NCBI GenBank assembly: GCA_007570785.1
Contig: ML664161.1
Coordinates: 43,603,418 to 43,667,417 of the forward strand
Direction of reading: 5' to 3'
Origin: Antilocapra americana
Taxonomy: Eukaryota; Chordata; Mammalia; Artiodactyla; Antilocapridae
Length of the DNA stretch: 64,000 nucleotides
In this document: piece by piece, positions 1 to 11,640 of the stretch
Layout: each line of letters starts with the position of its first letter
Numbering within the stretch: position 1 is the first letter of the stretch
The notes under the pieces: generated by a model
The model's input: only the letters and a program-made list of their open reading frames with translations
What the model was told of the DNA's origin: nothing
Databases searched by the model: none
Translations under genes and position numbers: made by a program

Positions 1-1995
1 ATGGAGGTTCGTGATATTGTACAGGAGACAGGAATCAAGACCATCCCCAAGAAAAAGAAATGCAAAAAAGCAAAATGGCTGTCTGAGGAGGCCTTACAAA
101 TAGCTATGAAAAGAAGAGAAATAAAAAGTAAAGGAGAAAAGGAAAGATATACCCATTTGAATGCAGAGTTCCAAAGAATAGCAAGGAGAGATAAGAAAGC
201 CTTCCTCAGCAATCAATGCAAAGAAATAGAGGAAAACAATAGAATGGGAGTGACTAGAGATCTCTTCAAGAAAATTAGAGGTACCAAGGGAACATTTCTT
301 GCAAAGATGGGCTCAATAAAGGCCAGAAATTCTAGGGACCTGACAGAAGCAGAAGATTATAAGAAGAGGTGGCAAGAATACACAGAAGAACTGTACAAAA
401 AAGATCTTCACGACCCAGAAAATCATGATAGTGTGCTTACTCACCTAGAGTCAGACATCTTGGAATGTGAAGTCAAGTGGGCCTTAGCAAACATCACTAC
501 GAACAAAGCTAGTGGAGGTGATGGAATTCCAGTTGAGCTATTTCAAATCCTGAAACATGATGCTGTGAAAGTGCTGCACTCATATGTCAGCAAATTTGGA
601 AAACTCAGCAGTGGCCACAGAAGTGGTAAAGGTGAGTTTTCATTCCAATCCCAAAGAAAGGCAATGCCAAAGAATGCTCAAACCACCACACAATTGCACT
701 CATCTCACACGCTAGTAAAGTAATGCTCAAAATTCTCCAAGCCAGGCTTCAGCAATTGGTGAACCGTGAACTTCCAGATGTTCAAGCTGGTTTTAGAAAA
801 GGCAGAGGAACCAGAAACCAAATTGCCAACATCCTCTGGCTCATCAAAAAAGCAAGAGAGTTCCAGGAAAACATCTATTTCTGTTTTATTATGTCAAAGC
901 CTTTGACTGTGTGGATCACAATAAACTGAAAAATTCTCAAAGAGATGGGAATACCAGACCACCTGACGTGCCTCATGAGAAGCCTGTATGCAGGTCAGGA
1001 AGCAACAGTTAGAACTGGACATGGAACAACAGACTGGTTCCAAATAGGAAAAGGAGTACATCAAAGCTGTATATTGTCACCCTGCTTATTTAACTTCTAT
1101 GCAGAGTACATCATGAGAAATGCTGGGCTGGAAGAAGCACAAGCTAGAATCAAGTTTTCCGGGAGAAATATCAATAACCTCAGATATGCAGAGGACACCA
1201 CCCTTATGGCAGAAAGTGAAGAAGAACTAAAGAGCCTCTTGATGAAAGTGAAGGAGGAGAGTGAAAAAGTTGGCTTAAAGCTCAACACTCAGAAAGCCAA
1301 GATCATGGCATCTGGTCCCATCACTTCATGGCAAATAGATGGGGAAACAGTGGAAACAGTGGCTGACTTTATTTTGAGGGGCTCCAAAATCACTGCAGAT
1401 GGTGATTGCAGCCATGAAATTAAAAAGCACTCACTCTTTGGAAGGAAAAGTTATGACCAACCTAGACAGCATATTAAAAAGCAGAGATATTACTTTGCCA
1501 ACAAAGGTCTGTCTAGTCAAAGCTATGGTTTTTCCTGTAGTCATGTATGGATACGAGAGTTGGACTATAAAGAAAGCTGAGCACCAAAGGATTGTGCTTT
1601 TGAACTGTGGTGTTGGAGAAGACTCTTGAGAGTCCCTTGGACTGCAAGGAGATCCAACCAGTCCAACCTAAAGGAGATCAGTCCTGGGTGTTCATTGGAA
1701 GGACTGATGTTGAAGCTGAAACTGTAATACTTTGGCCACCTGATGCGAAGAGCTGACTCATTTGAAAAGACCCTGATGCTGGAAAAGGTTGAGGGCAGGA
1801 GGAGAAGGGGACAATAGAGGATGAGATGGTTAGATGGCATCACCGACTTTATGGACATGAGTTTGAGTAAGCTCCGGGAGTTGGTGATGGACAGGGAAGC
1901 CTGGCATGCGGGAGTTGGTGATGGACAGGGAAGCCTGGCATGCTGCGGTTCATGGGGTTGCAAAGAGTCAGACACGACTGAGTGACTGAACTGAA
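1..1995 (+). mobile_element. BovB LINE, truncated by window edge, degraded
   Basis: Plus-strand RTE-class BovB retrotransposon. Three open pieces carry the linker and reverse transcriptase: 1-723, 723-929 and 945-1580, then a further frame to 1629. They are separated by frameshifts and stops. The catalytic YADD box reads YAED (NLRYAEDTTLM). The element ends with the usual GACTGAACTGAACTGAA tail near 1995. The 5' part lies outside the window. It is non-coding today. Confidence 0.93.
1876..1943 (+). repeat. 34-bp tandem duplication inside BovB 3' end
   Basis: A 34-bp unit starting GGGAGTTGGTGATGG and ending CTGGCATGC occurs twice back to back (1876-1909 and 1910-1943) with no mismatch. The other BovB copies here carry it once, so it is a local duplication after insertion. 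Confidence 0.92.
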
Positions 1996-2009
1996 CTGAA
2001 TGAGTATCT

Positions 2010-2270
2010 CATTTTTTTAAAAAGCTTTTATTGGAATATGATTGATTTACAATGTTGTATTAGTTTCAGGTGTACAGGAAAGTGAATCAATTATACATAT
2101 ACATATATCCATTCTTTTCTAGATTCTTTTCCTATATACACCATTACAGAATGTTGAGTAGAGTTCCCTGGGCTAGTCAGTAGGTCTTTATTAGTTATCT
2201 ATTTTATATATAGTAGTGTGTATGTCTCAATATTATAAATAGTGCTGCAATGATTATTGGGGTGCTGGAC
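2010..2270 (-). mobile_element. L1 3' end fragment, antisense
   Basis: AAAGCTTTTATTGGAATATG, the GTTTCAGGTGTACA region and the TTCCCTGGGCTAGTCAGTAGGT region are the reverse complement of the artiodactyl L1 3' untranslated region. No coding part remains. Confidence 0.6.
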
Positions 2271-2274
2271 TCAG

Positions 2275-3523
2275 TTAACCAACCACCTCTTCATGGAATA
2301 CCATCCTCCTTCCCACACTGAACTCTGAGGGTTCCGGGTTCCACTTTATCAGAGGAGACAGCACTCCTTTCTTTCGTATCCCTTGCATAGCCTGCCTAGT
2401 CAGTCAGCAAACAGGAGTTGAGTGAGCGAGGGATGGATAACGGAGGGTAATCAGAGGCAACATGGCATCATGGAAGGAACGCAGGCAAGTCTGGGAGGAA
2501 TTCCTGGATCAATTTGTTGGTGGCCTGGAACTGTCTTCCCTTGGTACAACTCTATACATCCTTTTTTAAGTTACCAAGTTAACTATTTTCCCTGTTGTCC
2601 CCACAAGTAGATTCATATTCATCCAACTGAAGGTTCTTTTTTTTGTTCAAAAAATATGACGAGAAAAACTTCTCTACCATGTCACTTTGTATATCCCACA
2701 GCAGTGTGGTTACTGTGCTATTTTGCATGGTTACAAATGTGTTTATTCTCTCCACTAAGCTGTGATTTCAAAAGCAAAACCTCTGACATTTTCATGATTC
2801 AATCCCCACTATCCAGCAAATGTGGGACATATAAGCAGGCAGTACATATTAAATGAATAGATCATCCATCGACTAAAATTACTGGGCATCCAAACAGGTT
2901 AACAGCATGAAGTGGCAACTTCCTTAACTTTTTATTTTCTAGATGAACACTCCAAACGTGGCTTTTTAGCTAGGATCGTGTTACTGACTTCAAAGGTCAC
3001 ACAAGAAAGCCAGTAGAAGATTACTTTGCAGTTACTCTGACCCATATACCCATATCCTTTAAAAAACAATCAAAACCAGAATTACTCAGCTTGATCTTCT
3101 CATGAGACATGGATTAGAATGAGCTTTGGTATTTTCTAAAATATAAAGCACATATATATCGCTGTCATTAAGGACACTCAATTGAGAGTGCTTTTTAGTC
3201 TGTACTCCTTTCCCAAACTCTATATCCAAATGTTGCTCCATAAAGGTTTTGAATAATTGCCAGATCATTAAAAAAAAGTCTCTGCTCCCATGATTCTCTT
3301 CAAGATTAGATCACTTCTTTCAAAATTCTGTTCAAAAAAATCAGTGACACATCTCTGTAGAAACTTGTAAAGAGAAGATAGTCTATATGCCTATTTCAGA
3401 GCCCTACCCTGGACCTCAGGTGAATGAGAAGGGGGTGAGGTTGGAATTATAGCATAGGCTATGGCACCAGATGTTCCTGGAATCAAGGTACATAATTGTA
3501 AGTAGTTATTCAATTGTTCCAGC
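2275..3523. other. Intergenic stretch with nothing recognised
   Basis: AT-rich sequence between repeats. The short open frames have no coding character and no RNA gene is seen. Confidence 0.6.
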
Positions 3524-3535
3524 CCTGTTTTCTCA
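3524..3535. repeat. Target-site duplication, left copy
   Basis: CCTGTTTTCTCA, repeated exactly at 4812-4823 on the other side of the inverted BovB. Confidence 0.75.
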
Positions 3536-4811
3536 TTTCAGTTCAGTTCAGTCGCTCAGTGGTGTCCGACTCTTTGTGACCCCATGAACTGCAGCAGGCC
3601 AGGCTTCCCTGTCCATCACCAACTCCCAGAGTCCATCCAAACCCATGTCCATCAAGTAGGTGATGCCATCCCACCATCTCATCCTCTGTCATCCCCTTCT
3701 TCTCCTGCCTTCAATCTTTCCCAGCATCAGGGTCTTTTCAAATGAGCCACTTCTTCGCATCAGGTGGCCAAAGTATTGGAGTTTCAGCTTCAGCATCAGT
3801 CCTTCCAATGAACACCCAGGACTGATCTCCTTTAGGAAGGACTGGTTGGATCTCCTTGCAGTCCAAGGGACTCTCAAGACTCTTCTCCAACACCACAGTT
3901 CAAAAGCATCAATTCTTTGGTGCTCAGCGTTCTTCACCATCCAACTCTCACATCCATACATGACTACAGGAAAAACCATAGCCTTAACTAGACAGACATT
4001 TGTTGGCAAAGTAATATCTCTGCTTTTCAATATGCTATCTAGGTTGGTCACAACCTTCCTTCCATGGAGTAAGAGTCTTTTAATTTCATGGCTGCAATCA
4101 CAATCTGCAGTGACTTTGGAGCCCAAAAAAATAAAGTCTGACACTATTTCCACTGTTTCCCCATCTATTTCCCATGAAGTTATGGGACCAGCTGCCATGA
4201 TCTTAGTTTTCTGAATGTTGACCTTTACACCAACCTTTTCCACTCTCCTCTTTCACTTTCATCAACAGGCTTTTTAGTTCCTCTTCACTTTTCTGCCATA
4301 AGAGTGGTGTCGTCTGCATATCTGAGGTTATTGATATTTCTCCCAGCAATCTTGATTCCAGCTTGCACTTCCTCCAGCCCAAATTGGAAGTGGTCAAACA
4401 GGAGATGGCAAGAGTGAACGTCGACATTCTAGGTATCAGCAAACTAAGATGGACTGGAATGGGTGAATTTAACTCAGATGACCTTTATATATACTATTGT
4501 GGGCAGGAATCCCTTAGAAGAAATGGAGTAGCCATCTTGGTCAATAAAAGAGTCTGAAATGCAGTACTTGGATGCAATCTCAAAAATGACAGAATGATCT
4601 CTGTTCGTTTCCAAGGCAAACCATTCAATATCACTGTAATCCAAGCCTATGCCCCAATCAGTAATGCTGAAGAAGCTGAAGTTGAAGTCTTCTATGAAGA
4701 CCTACAAGACCTTTTAGAACTAACACCCCAAAAAGATGTCCTTTTCATTATAGGGGACTGGAATGCAAAAGTAGGAAGTCAGGAAACACCTGGAGTAACA
4801 GGCAAATTTGG
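3536..4811 (-). mobile_element. BovB LINE with inverted 5' segment
   Basis: 3536-4375 is the 3' part of a BovB on the minus strand, including an intact YADD box and the reverse-transcriptase thumb region. 4376-4811 is BovB endonuclease-domain sequence on the plus strand (KLEVVKQEMARVNVDILGIS, FNITVIQAYAPISN, IIGDWNAKVG). About 1 kb of the element between the two parts is missing. The 12-bp direct repeat CCTGTTTTCTCA at 3524-3535 and 4812-4823 encloses the whole, so this is one insertion with a 5' inversion. Confidence 0.85.
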
Positions 4812-4823
4812 CCTGTTTTCTCA
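4812..4823. repeat. Target-site duplication, right copy
   Basis: CCTGTTTTCTCA, the partner of 3524-3535. The first four bases may also belong to the BovB endonuclease sequence (microhomology). Confidence 0.75.
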
Positions 4824-4879
4824 AATCACTGTTATTCCAGAAGCTGGGGAGGCTCACAACCATGACCAGGATGGTAAAA

Positions 4880-5405
4880 TCATCCCTGTCAGAGTTCTCC
4901 AGAGAAACAGAACCAATAGGAGATGACAGACAGATAGATAAAGACAAATAGGAGAGATTTACTATAGTAGTTGGCTCACATGATTATATAGGCCAAGAAG
5001 TCCCACAATCTGATCTGCTGTCTGCAAGCTGGTGGCCCAGAGAAGTTGTGGGTGTAATTCCAGTCCAAACCCTGAGAACCATGGGAGCAACTGGTGTAAG
5101 TTCCATTCTGAGTCCAAAGGGCCAAGAATCAGGAGCATCGATATCCAGGAGAACAGGAGAAGACAGATGTCCCAGCTCAAGTCAGAGACTTTTTCATCCT
5201 TCCTACACTTTTCTGTTCTACTCAGACTTTTGAGAAATTGGATGGTGCCCACCTCTTTGATGAGCGAGATCTTCTTTACTCAGTCTACGAGTTCAAATGT
5301 TAATCTTTTCTGAAACAGCCTTACAGACATACTCAGGAATAATGTTTTACCAACTATTTGGGCATCCCTTCCACAGTCAAATTGACATATAAAATTAACC
5401 ATCAC
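4880..5405. repeat. Unnamed ancient interspersed repeat
   Basis: Sequence running from GTTCTCCAGAGAAACAGAAC to TAAAATTAACCATCACA. I recognise the pattern as a common mammalian interspersed repeat but cannot name the family safely. Its last part is one arm of the inverted repeat described at 5295-6012. Confidence 0.5.
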
Positions 5406-5460
5406 AAGTCCCCGTAGGAGCTGCTTAAGAGTGCTGAGGCTATATGGAGGCAGAACAAGA
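5295..5460 (+). repeat. Inverted repeat, left arm (166 bp)
   Basis: From AAATGTTAATCTTTTCTGAA to GCAGAACAAGA. Its reverse complement recurs at 5837-6012 with few mismatches and one insertion of about 10 bp. Confidence 0.9.
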
Positions 5461-5836
5461 ACTAGGGACCAGGAGAAAGGCTGGGAAAGGAAACCAAGAT
5501 TCTTGTTCCAGCTTTTCCTCTCACTTTCTGTTAGACCTTGGGTTAGTCACATTCTATCTGGGCCTGGGTTCCACCTCTGTATATAAAATGAAGAGGCTGA
5601 TAAATGATTACATTTTCTGTGTCACCAAAGAATCCTGTTTTTGACAAGGAGAAAAACTAAGCTAATTTCCCCTCCCTACCCCTTTCTACAATTTAAATGT
5701 CCTTTTGTTTTTCATTTACATGTAAATGTGTGAGACTTTGACCAAAACAAAATTACCACCTCTGAGTGACTCCTCAGCTTTCTCATCATTAAAATTGCAG
5801 CTGCAGATTTCCAGAACCAAAAGGGGAAAAGAGAGC

Positions 5837-6012
5837 TCTTGTTCTGCTTCCATACAACCTCAGTACTCTTAAGCAGCTCCTACATCATGTACTGGAGACT
5901 TATGATGGTTAATTTTATATGTCAATTTGACTGTGGAAGGGATGCCCAAATAGCTGATAAAACATTATTTCTGAGTGTGTCTGTAAGGCTATTTCAGAAA
6001 AGATGAACATTT
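5837..6012 (-). repeat. Inverted repeat, right arm (176 bp)
   Basis: Reverse complement of the left arm, starting TCTTGTTCTGCTTCCAT and ending AAAAGATGAACATTT. It carries about 10 extra bases (near TACATGATGT) relative to the left arm. The 376-bp spacer is not a recognised element. Confidence 0.9.
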
Positions 6013-8183
6013 ATGGGGATAAAATATCTTATCCCTATCCCTTTTATGAGTTATATCATTCATCCAAGGAGTAAGTTTCCCAGCTGGATTGACTAGAAGA
6101 CAGGAGCCATTGACAGAGGCAAGGAAGTTGAAGTTTGACTTTGACTTTAGTTGACTGAAGGAAGAAAGATAATAAATCTGGTTTCTGATGTGTCAGAGTT
6201 CTGGTAATAGCTGAACGTTCAAGTAGAAAAGTGAAGTCGAACTGACTTTTTTAATATGACTGGAAGTGACTTTTCTACTCAAACAACATGGAATTGGAGT
6301 CTAACAAAAATCAGATACATGTTAAAAAAAAGAAAAAAAATGAATGTACTCTGTCATTCTCTTCTCTTTTGATGTGTAATTACTATATGGGGGACTGAAT
6401 ATATTTTCATAGTTTGTATTTTCTTCACTGGCATCATGGGAAATGATAAATGCAATTGTGATGAAAATGTTAAATAAGTTTGTTAAATAGAAATAAATGA
6501 GTTGGGAATGGAAAATTGGAGGTGTGATCTGAAAAACTCTTATTATCTATGATGTCACTGAATTCTATGAAAGGACTTGTGATCAACATAAATCATCCTG
6601 GGATGGTTTTAAGTACTATTTTAACTGTTTGGAAGGAAATCAGATCCTCTGAGGCAAGATCATCTTCTCATTCCACCCATAAAAATTAGAGTAAAATTTC
6701 ACCAGACCACTGGGTTTGTAATGTTCAGTCTTGAGGGCTAATCTTGCCTAATTTCTTCATGAAAGAAGCGTCCTGAAGATGTTTGCCCTGTTTCTCAGTT
6801 ACTGGAGGTTCCCTCAGCCCCACCTCACCTTTCGGTTTCTTGTCTCTTACCTCCTGTTTCACATGCCTTACTAATAGCAACTATAAAGCAGTAGTTATTA
6901 AATGGTTATGAAACTTTGATTTGAAACTAAGATGATTATGTTGTTTGGGAGGGAAGGGAAAATGGACTAAATAAAAGGCAGTGACTCTGAGCTGTTAAGA
7001 AAGAGAAGACCATTAATAGCCACATCTTGATTTTATTCCGAAGCCACTGGAAAGAGGCAGGGAACAAGGTGATAATAAGAGCAAATGCATCCCTCAGACA
7101 AAGGAGCAGACAGCAGGGGACAGCAGTTCAGGGAAAGAGGCAAGCATTAGGGAGAGCGTGCAGAGGAAGATGCACTAATCCCTCTGAATCACACTGGTAG
7201 GAGCAAGGGCCGTTTGAACTCCTTGGCAACTTCAGCTTGGACTCAAAGCGGATTGTGAGGAATGAGAACAAAAGAAAAGTTCACACTGAACTCCTCTTGT
7301 CAGAGCAGGAGAAACTGCTTTGAGGCCAGCGCTAGAAGATGCTAATGGCAGAAGGCAGAACTGAGTCAAAGAAGAAAATAAAAATGTGTCAGGTCACTGG
7401 GAGCTTGCCTAATGTAAAGTGAGATAAAATCACCACTGACAAGACATTCAGCCTAGGTCCCACCGCATACTGCTGTGTCAGCTCAGCTGGCAAAAATCTG
7501 AAGATAATGCCTCAACTGCTCAGGAGAATAGGCATTCCCTAGACAAACAGTAATTGAGCTCTCACTGTGTCAGCTGAGATTATTGCTGTTAAATGCTGGA
7601 AGGTGCGATAGGAACCCTTATGTCCTTGTACCGTCTGGTTTTGTGAGCCAGAAAGGATCCTTGGAAAGGGGTACTGGGAAACCACTGCTGACCCTGGAAG
7701 GGGTCATCCTTTCTGGGTCATCCTACCCAGAAAATAGGGTAGGATGGAGAAGAATCAAAATGGTAACTGGAAAGAAATAGGCTTACCTTTAAACTCCTTA
7801 AGAAGAAAGACACAGTGACTGAAAGTCTTTCTTCTCCAGGCCTGACAGTTCTCAACCATAAAACAAGAAGTTGAACAAGGCAACCATACCTTCCCTTTGG
7901 GCAGGTTTGGAATGGTTTTGGGAGTTATCTGGGGATAATGCCAGGGAGCTGGGACAACATGGGGGATCTCTTCTGTTAAAATAAAATTACCTTATTGAAT
8001 TCTTACAATCAAATACTGCCAACTAGCATTGCTTCCACTCATGCATCATTAAAAACAAACAGATATTCCCTTGGTATTTCCAAATACCAAATACCTAACA
8101 AAGTTTGAACTTAAATGCACCTTGATTAATATGTGAACCGGTAATTTTTTTAAGCATAACTAACAATTCAGTTCCTAACATGA
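6013..8183. other. Intergenic stretch with nothing recognised
   Basis: No exon-like frame, RNA gene or clear repeat was identified here. The 7583-7780 frame lacks any recognisable domain. Confidence 0.55.
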
Positions 8184-8612
8184 AAGTTAAAGTGTAGTCT
8201 TTCAGTTGTGTCCGACTCTGAGACCCCATGGACTGTAGCCTGCCAGGCTCCTCTGTCCATGGAATTCTCTAGGCAAGAATACTGGAGTGGGTTGCCATTC
8301 CCTTCTCCAGAGGATCTGCCCAGCCCAGGGATTGAGCCCCAGTCTTCCGCATTGTTGGGACTTCCCTGGTGGCTCAGACGGTAAAGCGTCTGCCTATAAT
8401 GCAGGAGACTGGGGTTCAATCCCTGGGTTGGGAAGATCTGGAGAAGGAAATGGCAACCCACTCAAGTATTCTTGCCTGGAAAATCCCATGGACAGAGGAA
8501 CCTGGTAGGCTTCAGTCCATGGGGTCACAAAGAGTCAGACATGACTGAGCGACTTCACTTTCCCATTCCACATTGCAGGCAGATTCTTTACTATCCGAGC
8601 CACCAGGGAATG
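8184..8612 (-). mobile_element. Bov-tA SINE, split by a nested SINE
   Basis: A minus-strand Bov-tA in two pieces: 8184-8354 is the BovB-derived tail and middle, and 8566-8612 is the tRNA-like head (CATTGCAGGCAGATTCTTTA to GAGCCACCAGGGA). The interruption is exactly the plus-strand SINE at 8355-8565. Confidence 0.85.
8355..8565 (+). mobile_element. Bov-tA SINE nested in another Bov-tA
   Basis: Plus-strand Bov-tA from GGGACTTCCCTGGTGGCTCA to GAGCGACTTCACTTTC. It is flanked by TTCCGCATTG (8345-8354) and TTCCACATTG (8566-8575), a 10-bp target duplication with one CpG-type change. Confidence 0.88.
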
Positions 8613-8629
8613 GGGATCTCTTAATGAGG

Positions 8630-8912
8630 AAATCTGGAGAAGGCAATGGCACCCAACTCCAGTACTCTTGCCTGGAAAACCCCATGGATGGGGGAGCCTG
8701 ATGGGCTGCAGTCCACGGGGTCACTAAGAGTCGGACACGTCTGAGCGACTTCACTTTCACTTTTCACTTTCATGCATTGGAGACGGAAATGGCAACCCAC
8801 TCCAGTGTTCTTGCCTGGAGAATCCCAGGGACGGGGGAGCCTGGTGGGCTGCTGTCTCTGGAGTTGCACAGAGTAGGAGACAACTGAAGCGACTTAGCAC
8901 CAGCAGCAGCAA
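8630..8912 (+). mobile_element. Bov-A2 SINE (two Bov-A monomers)
   Basis: Two consecutive Bov-A units, each running from GGAGA(A/C)GG(C/A)AATGGCA to GCGACTT, ending in a CAGCAGCAG tail. The dimer arrangement is that of Bov-A2. Confidence 0.85.
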
Positions 8913-8915
8913 TGT

Positions 8916-9139
8916 GGAAATCTGTAATCAGCTGCAGAAGCTAGACACTCTAGGTGTTTTTTCTGTATATTCTGATGCATCACTGAAAAACTTAAATGTT
9001 AAAAATGCCAGTCTTCCTTCCAGATTCTAAATCAATGGTTGTAAACTAGGCACACTTGGGTTTTGCCTGACTAGCAGAATATTTAAAAAAAAATTGATCC
9101 AGCATTTAAAAGTTATGAGTTTCAGTGTTCTGTGATGAC
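8916..9139. other. Short intergenic stretch
   Basis: No feature recognised between the SINE cluster and the L1 tail. Confidence 0.5.
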
Positions 9140-9300
9140 CAGGGGTGGGGTGGAGGGGGAGGCTCAAGGGAAGGGATATATGTATACTTATAGCTGATTC
9201 ATTTTGTTTTACAGCAGAAACTAACACAATGTTGTAAAGCAATTATACTCTAGTAATAAAATAAATAATAATAATAAATTATGAGGAAAATGCAAAAAAA
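9140..9300 (+). mobile_element. L1 3' end fragment
   Basis: GATATATGTATACTTATAGC, CAGCAGAAACTAACACAATG and CTAGTAATAAA match the terminal part of artiodactyl L1. It ends in an AAT-rich simple repeat. Confidence 0.65.
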
Positions 9301-10224
9301 AAGCTTTTATCTGGAAATCCAGATTTGTTGGCTACTCCGAAAGACTGGAAGATGTGACAACACTGGATCCACAGCACCAATTAGCAAAAGGTGGATAGCA
9401 GCTGTCCTGTTTGGATGGGGCATCTGTTCTTGTTTGACCATCCCCACCAATCACATTTGACATGGCCAAACTCAGGCACTTCTGAGAGTAAAAGGGGTGC
9501 TATTAGTAATGACGCCTGGACCACAGACCTAAACGAGGACTGCTGTGGACAGTGAGGATATATGGTTACCCCATTTCACACTATTACACTGGGCTTTCTT
9601 TTCTGATTTGCCCAACTATTACTTTGGTTTATATGGTCTTAAGTTAGGGATTCCCATGAAGAAGAATGGAGAGAAAAGGTGTAAAATGAGTGAGACCTAA
9701 AGGGTGAAAAAAAATAAAAGAAATGAGAAAAAGCATATTACAGTGAATGCCAATTACACCAAACCTGCAGGTAAAGGCAGAGCCTTGCTGGTGGCTGGCT
9801 CAGCATGTAAGTTTGACCTTCCTGGCTCCCTGCCCTACACAGCACTGTCAGTTTTAATAAGCTGTAATCCTGTCGCTATGAGCGAGACTAATCAAACTGC
9901 AGAGAGCAGCCTGCTCCTAATCAGGAAGGCACAGGATAATCATTTAACTCTGTGGTTTCTCAGTGAGCTCCAAGCTGCCTCAACAGGAAAAAACATCCTA
10001 GAGAAGATGGTTGCTTACACACTCTAATCTTGACCTTTTGATGGCCTTTGTTTGAAATTTTATTAAAATTCTTTAATTACACAAATATTTAGTTTGAAAA
10101 ATGTGTTAAAAGAATCTCTTCCCTTTACTCCCAGACCCAAAGAATAATAAAATATCCTCCCCCCAAAGCATATAGGAAACCTCAGACTCATTGATTTCTT
10201 GAGTCCACTTTAACTGATCACAGA
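9301..10224. other. Intergenic stretch with nothing recognised
   Basis: The 9704-10027 frame (107 codons) has no domain, no family resemblance and no exon signals that I can support. Confidence 0.5.
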
Positions 10225-10440
10225 CCCAAACCCTCTCCCTGGTGGCTCAGATGGTAGAGAATCTGCTCAAAACGTGGGGGACCCAGGTTCGATCCTGGGT
10301 TAGGAAGATCCCCTGGAGAAGGGAATAGCTACCCTACCCACTCCAGTAATGTTGCCTCGAGAATTCCATGGACAGAGGAGCCTGGTGGGCTACAGTTCAC
10401 GGGGTTGCAAAGAGTTGAACACAACTTAATGACCGACTCT
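10225..10440 (+). mobile_element. Bov-tA SINE
   Basis: CCTGGTGGCTCAGATGGTAG, ACCCAGGTTCGATCCTGGGT (the tRNA-derived B box) and CATGGACAGAGGAGCCTGGT in order, ending near GAACACAACTTAATGACC. Confidence 0.88.
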
Positions 10441-10641
10441 TTCTGAGAGAGTCAATTCCTAGGCAGGTTGATAAGAAGTCCAAGGGTCCCTGAGGAGAGA
10501 GGGGTCTAAGGTTCTTGAGGAGATAGGGGTCTAGAATTCTCAAGGAGGAGGAAAGGACAAACTTTTTTTTTCCCCTCTACATTCCTTAGTCACATAAAAC
10601 AGTTTTTTCTTTAAGCCCGGAAGTGATGATTATACAACAAA

Positions 10642-11640
10642 TTCAGTTCAGTTCAGTTCAGTCGCTCAGTCATGTCTGACTCTTTGCGACCGCATGGACT
10701 GCAGCACACCAGGCCTCCCTGTCCATCGCCAGCTCCCGGAGTTTACTCAAACTCATGTCCATTGAGTCGGTGATGCCATCCAACCATCTCATCCTCTGTT
10801 GTCCCCTTCTCCTTCAATCTTTCCTAGCATCAGGGTCTTTTCCAATGAATCAGGCTGGCCAAAGTATTGGCGTTTCAGCTTCATTATCAGTCCTTCCAAT
10901 CAATATTCAGAACTGATTTCCTTTAGGATGGACTGGCTGGATCTCCTTGCAGTTCAAGGGACTCTCAAGAGTTTTCTCCAACACCCCAGTTCAAAAGCAT
11001 CAATTCTTCGGCACTCAGCTTTCTTTATAGTCCAACTCTCATATCCATAACATGAGTACTGGAAAAGCCATAGCCTTGACTAAACAGACCTTTGTTGGCA
11101 AAGTAATGTCTGCTTTTTAATATATTGTCTAGGTTGGTCATAGCTTTTCTTCCAAGGAGCAAGGGTCTTTTGATTTCATGGCTGCAGTCACCATCTGCAG
11201 TGATTTTGGAACTCAGAAAAATAAGAAAAATAAAGTCAGCCACTGTTTCCCCATCTATTTGCCATGAAGTGATGGGACCAGATGCCATGAAGTTAATTTT
11301 CTGAATGTTAAGCTTTAAGCCAACTTTTTCACTCTCCTCTTTCACTTTCATCAAGAGGCTCTTTAGTTTTTCTTCACTCTCTGCCATAACGGTGGTGTCT
11401 TTTGCATATCTGAGGTTATTGATATTTCTCCCAGCAATCTTGATTCCAGCTTGTGCTTCTTCCAGCCCAGCATTTCTCATGAGGTACTCTGCATATAAGT
11501 TAAATAAGCAGGGTGACAATATACAGCCTTGACGTATTCCTTTTCCTATTTGGAACCAGTCTGTTGTTCCATGTCCATTTCTAACTGTTGCTTCCTGACC
11601 TGCATACAGATTTCTCACAAGGCAGGTCAGGTGGTCTGGT
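10642..11640 (-). mobile_element. BovB LINE, 5'-truncated
   Basis: Minus strand, 3' tail at 10642 and truncation in the reverse transcriptase at 11640. Frame pieces include LYAGQEATVRNGHGTTDWFQ and a mutated catalytic box (YAKD). TATACAACAAA at 10631-10641 and again at 11640-11650 is the target duplication. Confidence 0.92.

Noticed and set aside
1..1629. Long plus-strand frames as a host protein gene
   Set aside because: They are broken pieces of a BovB reverse transcriptase with frameshifts between them.
8385..8430. tRNA gene (A and B box-like sequence)
   Set aside because: The similarity is to the tRNA-derived head of Bov-tA SINEs, which cannot fold as a full tRNA; the same holds for the other SINEs.
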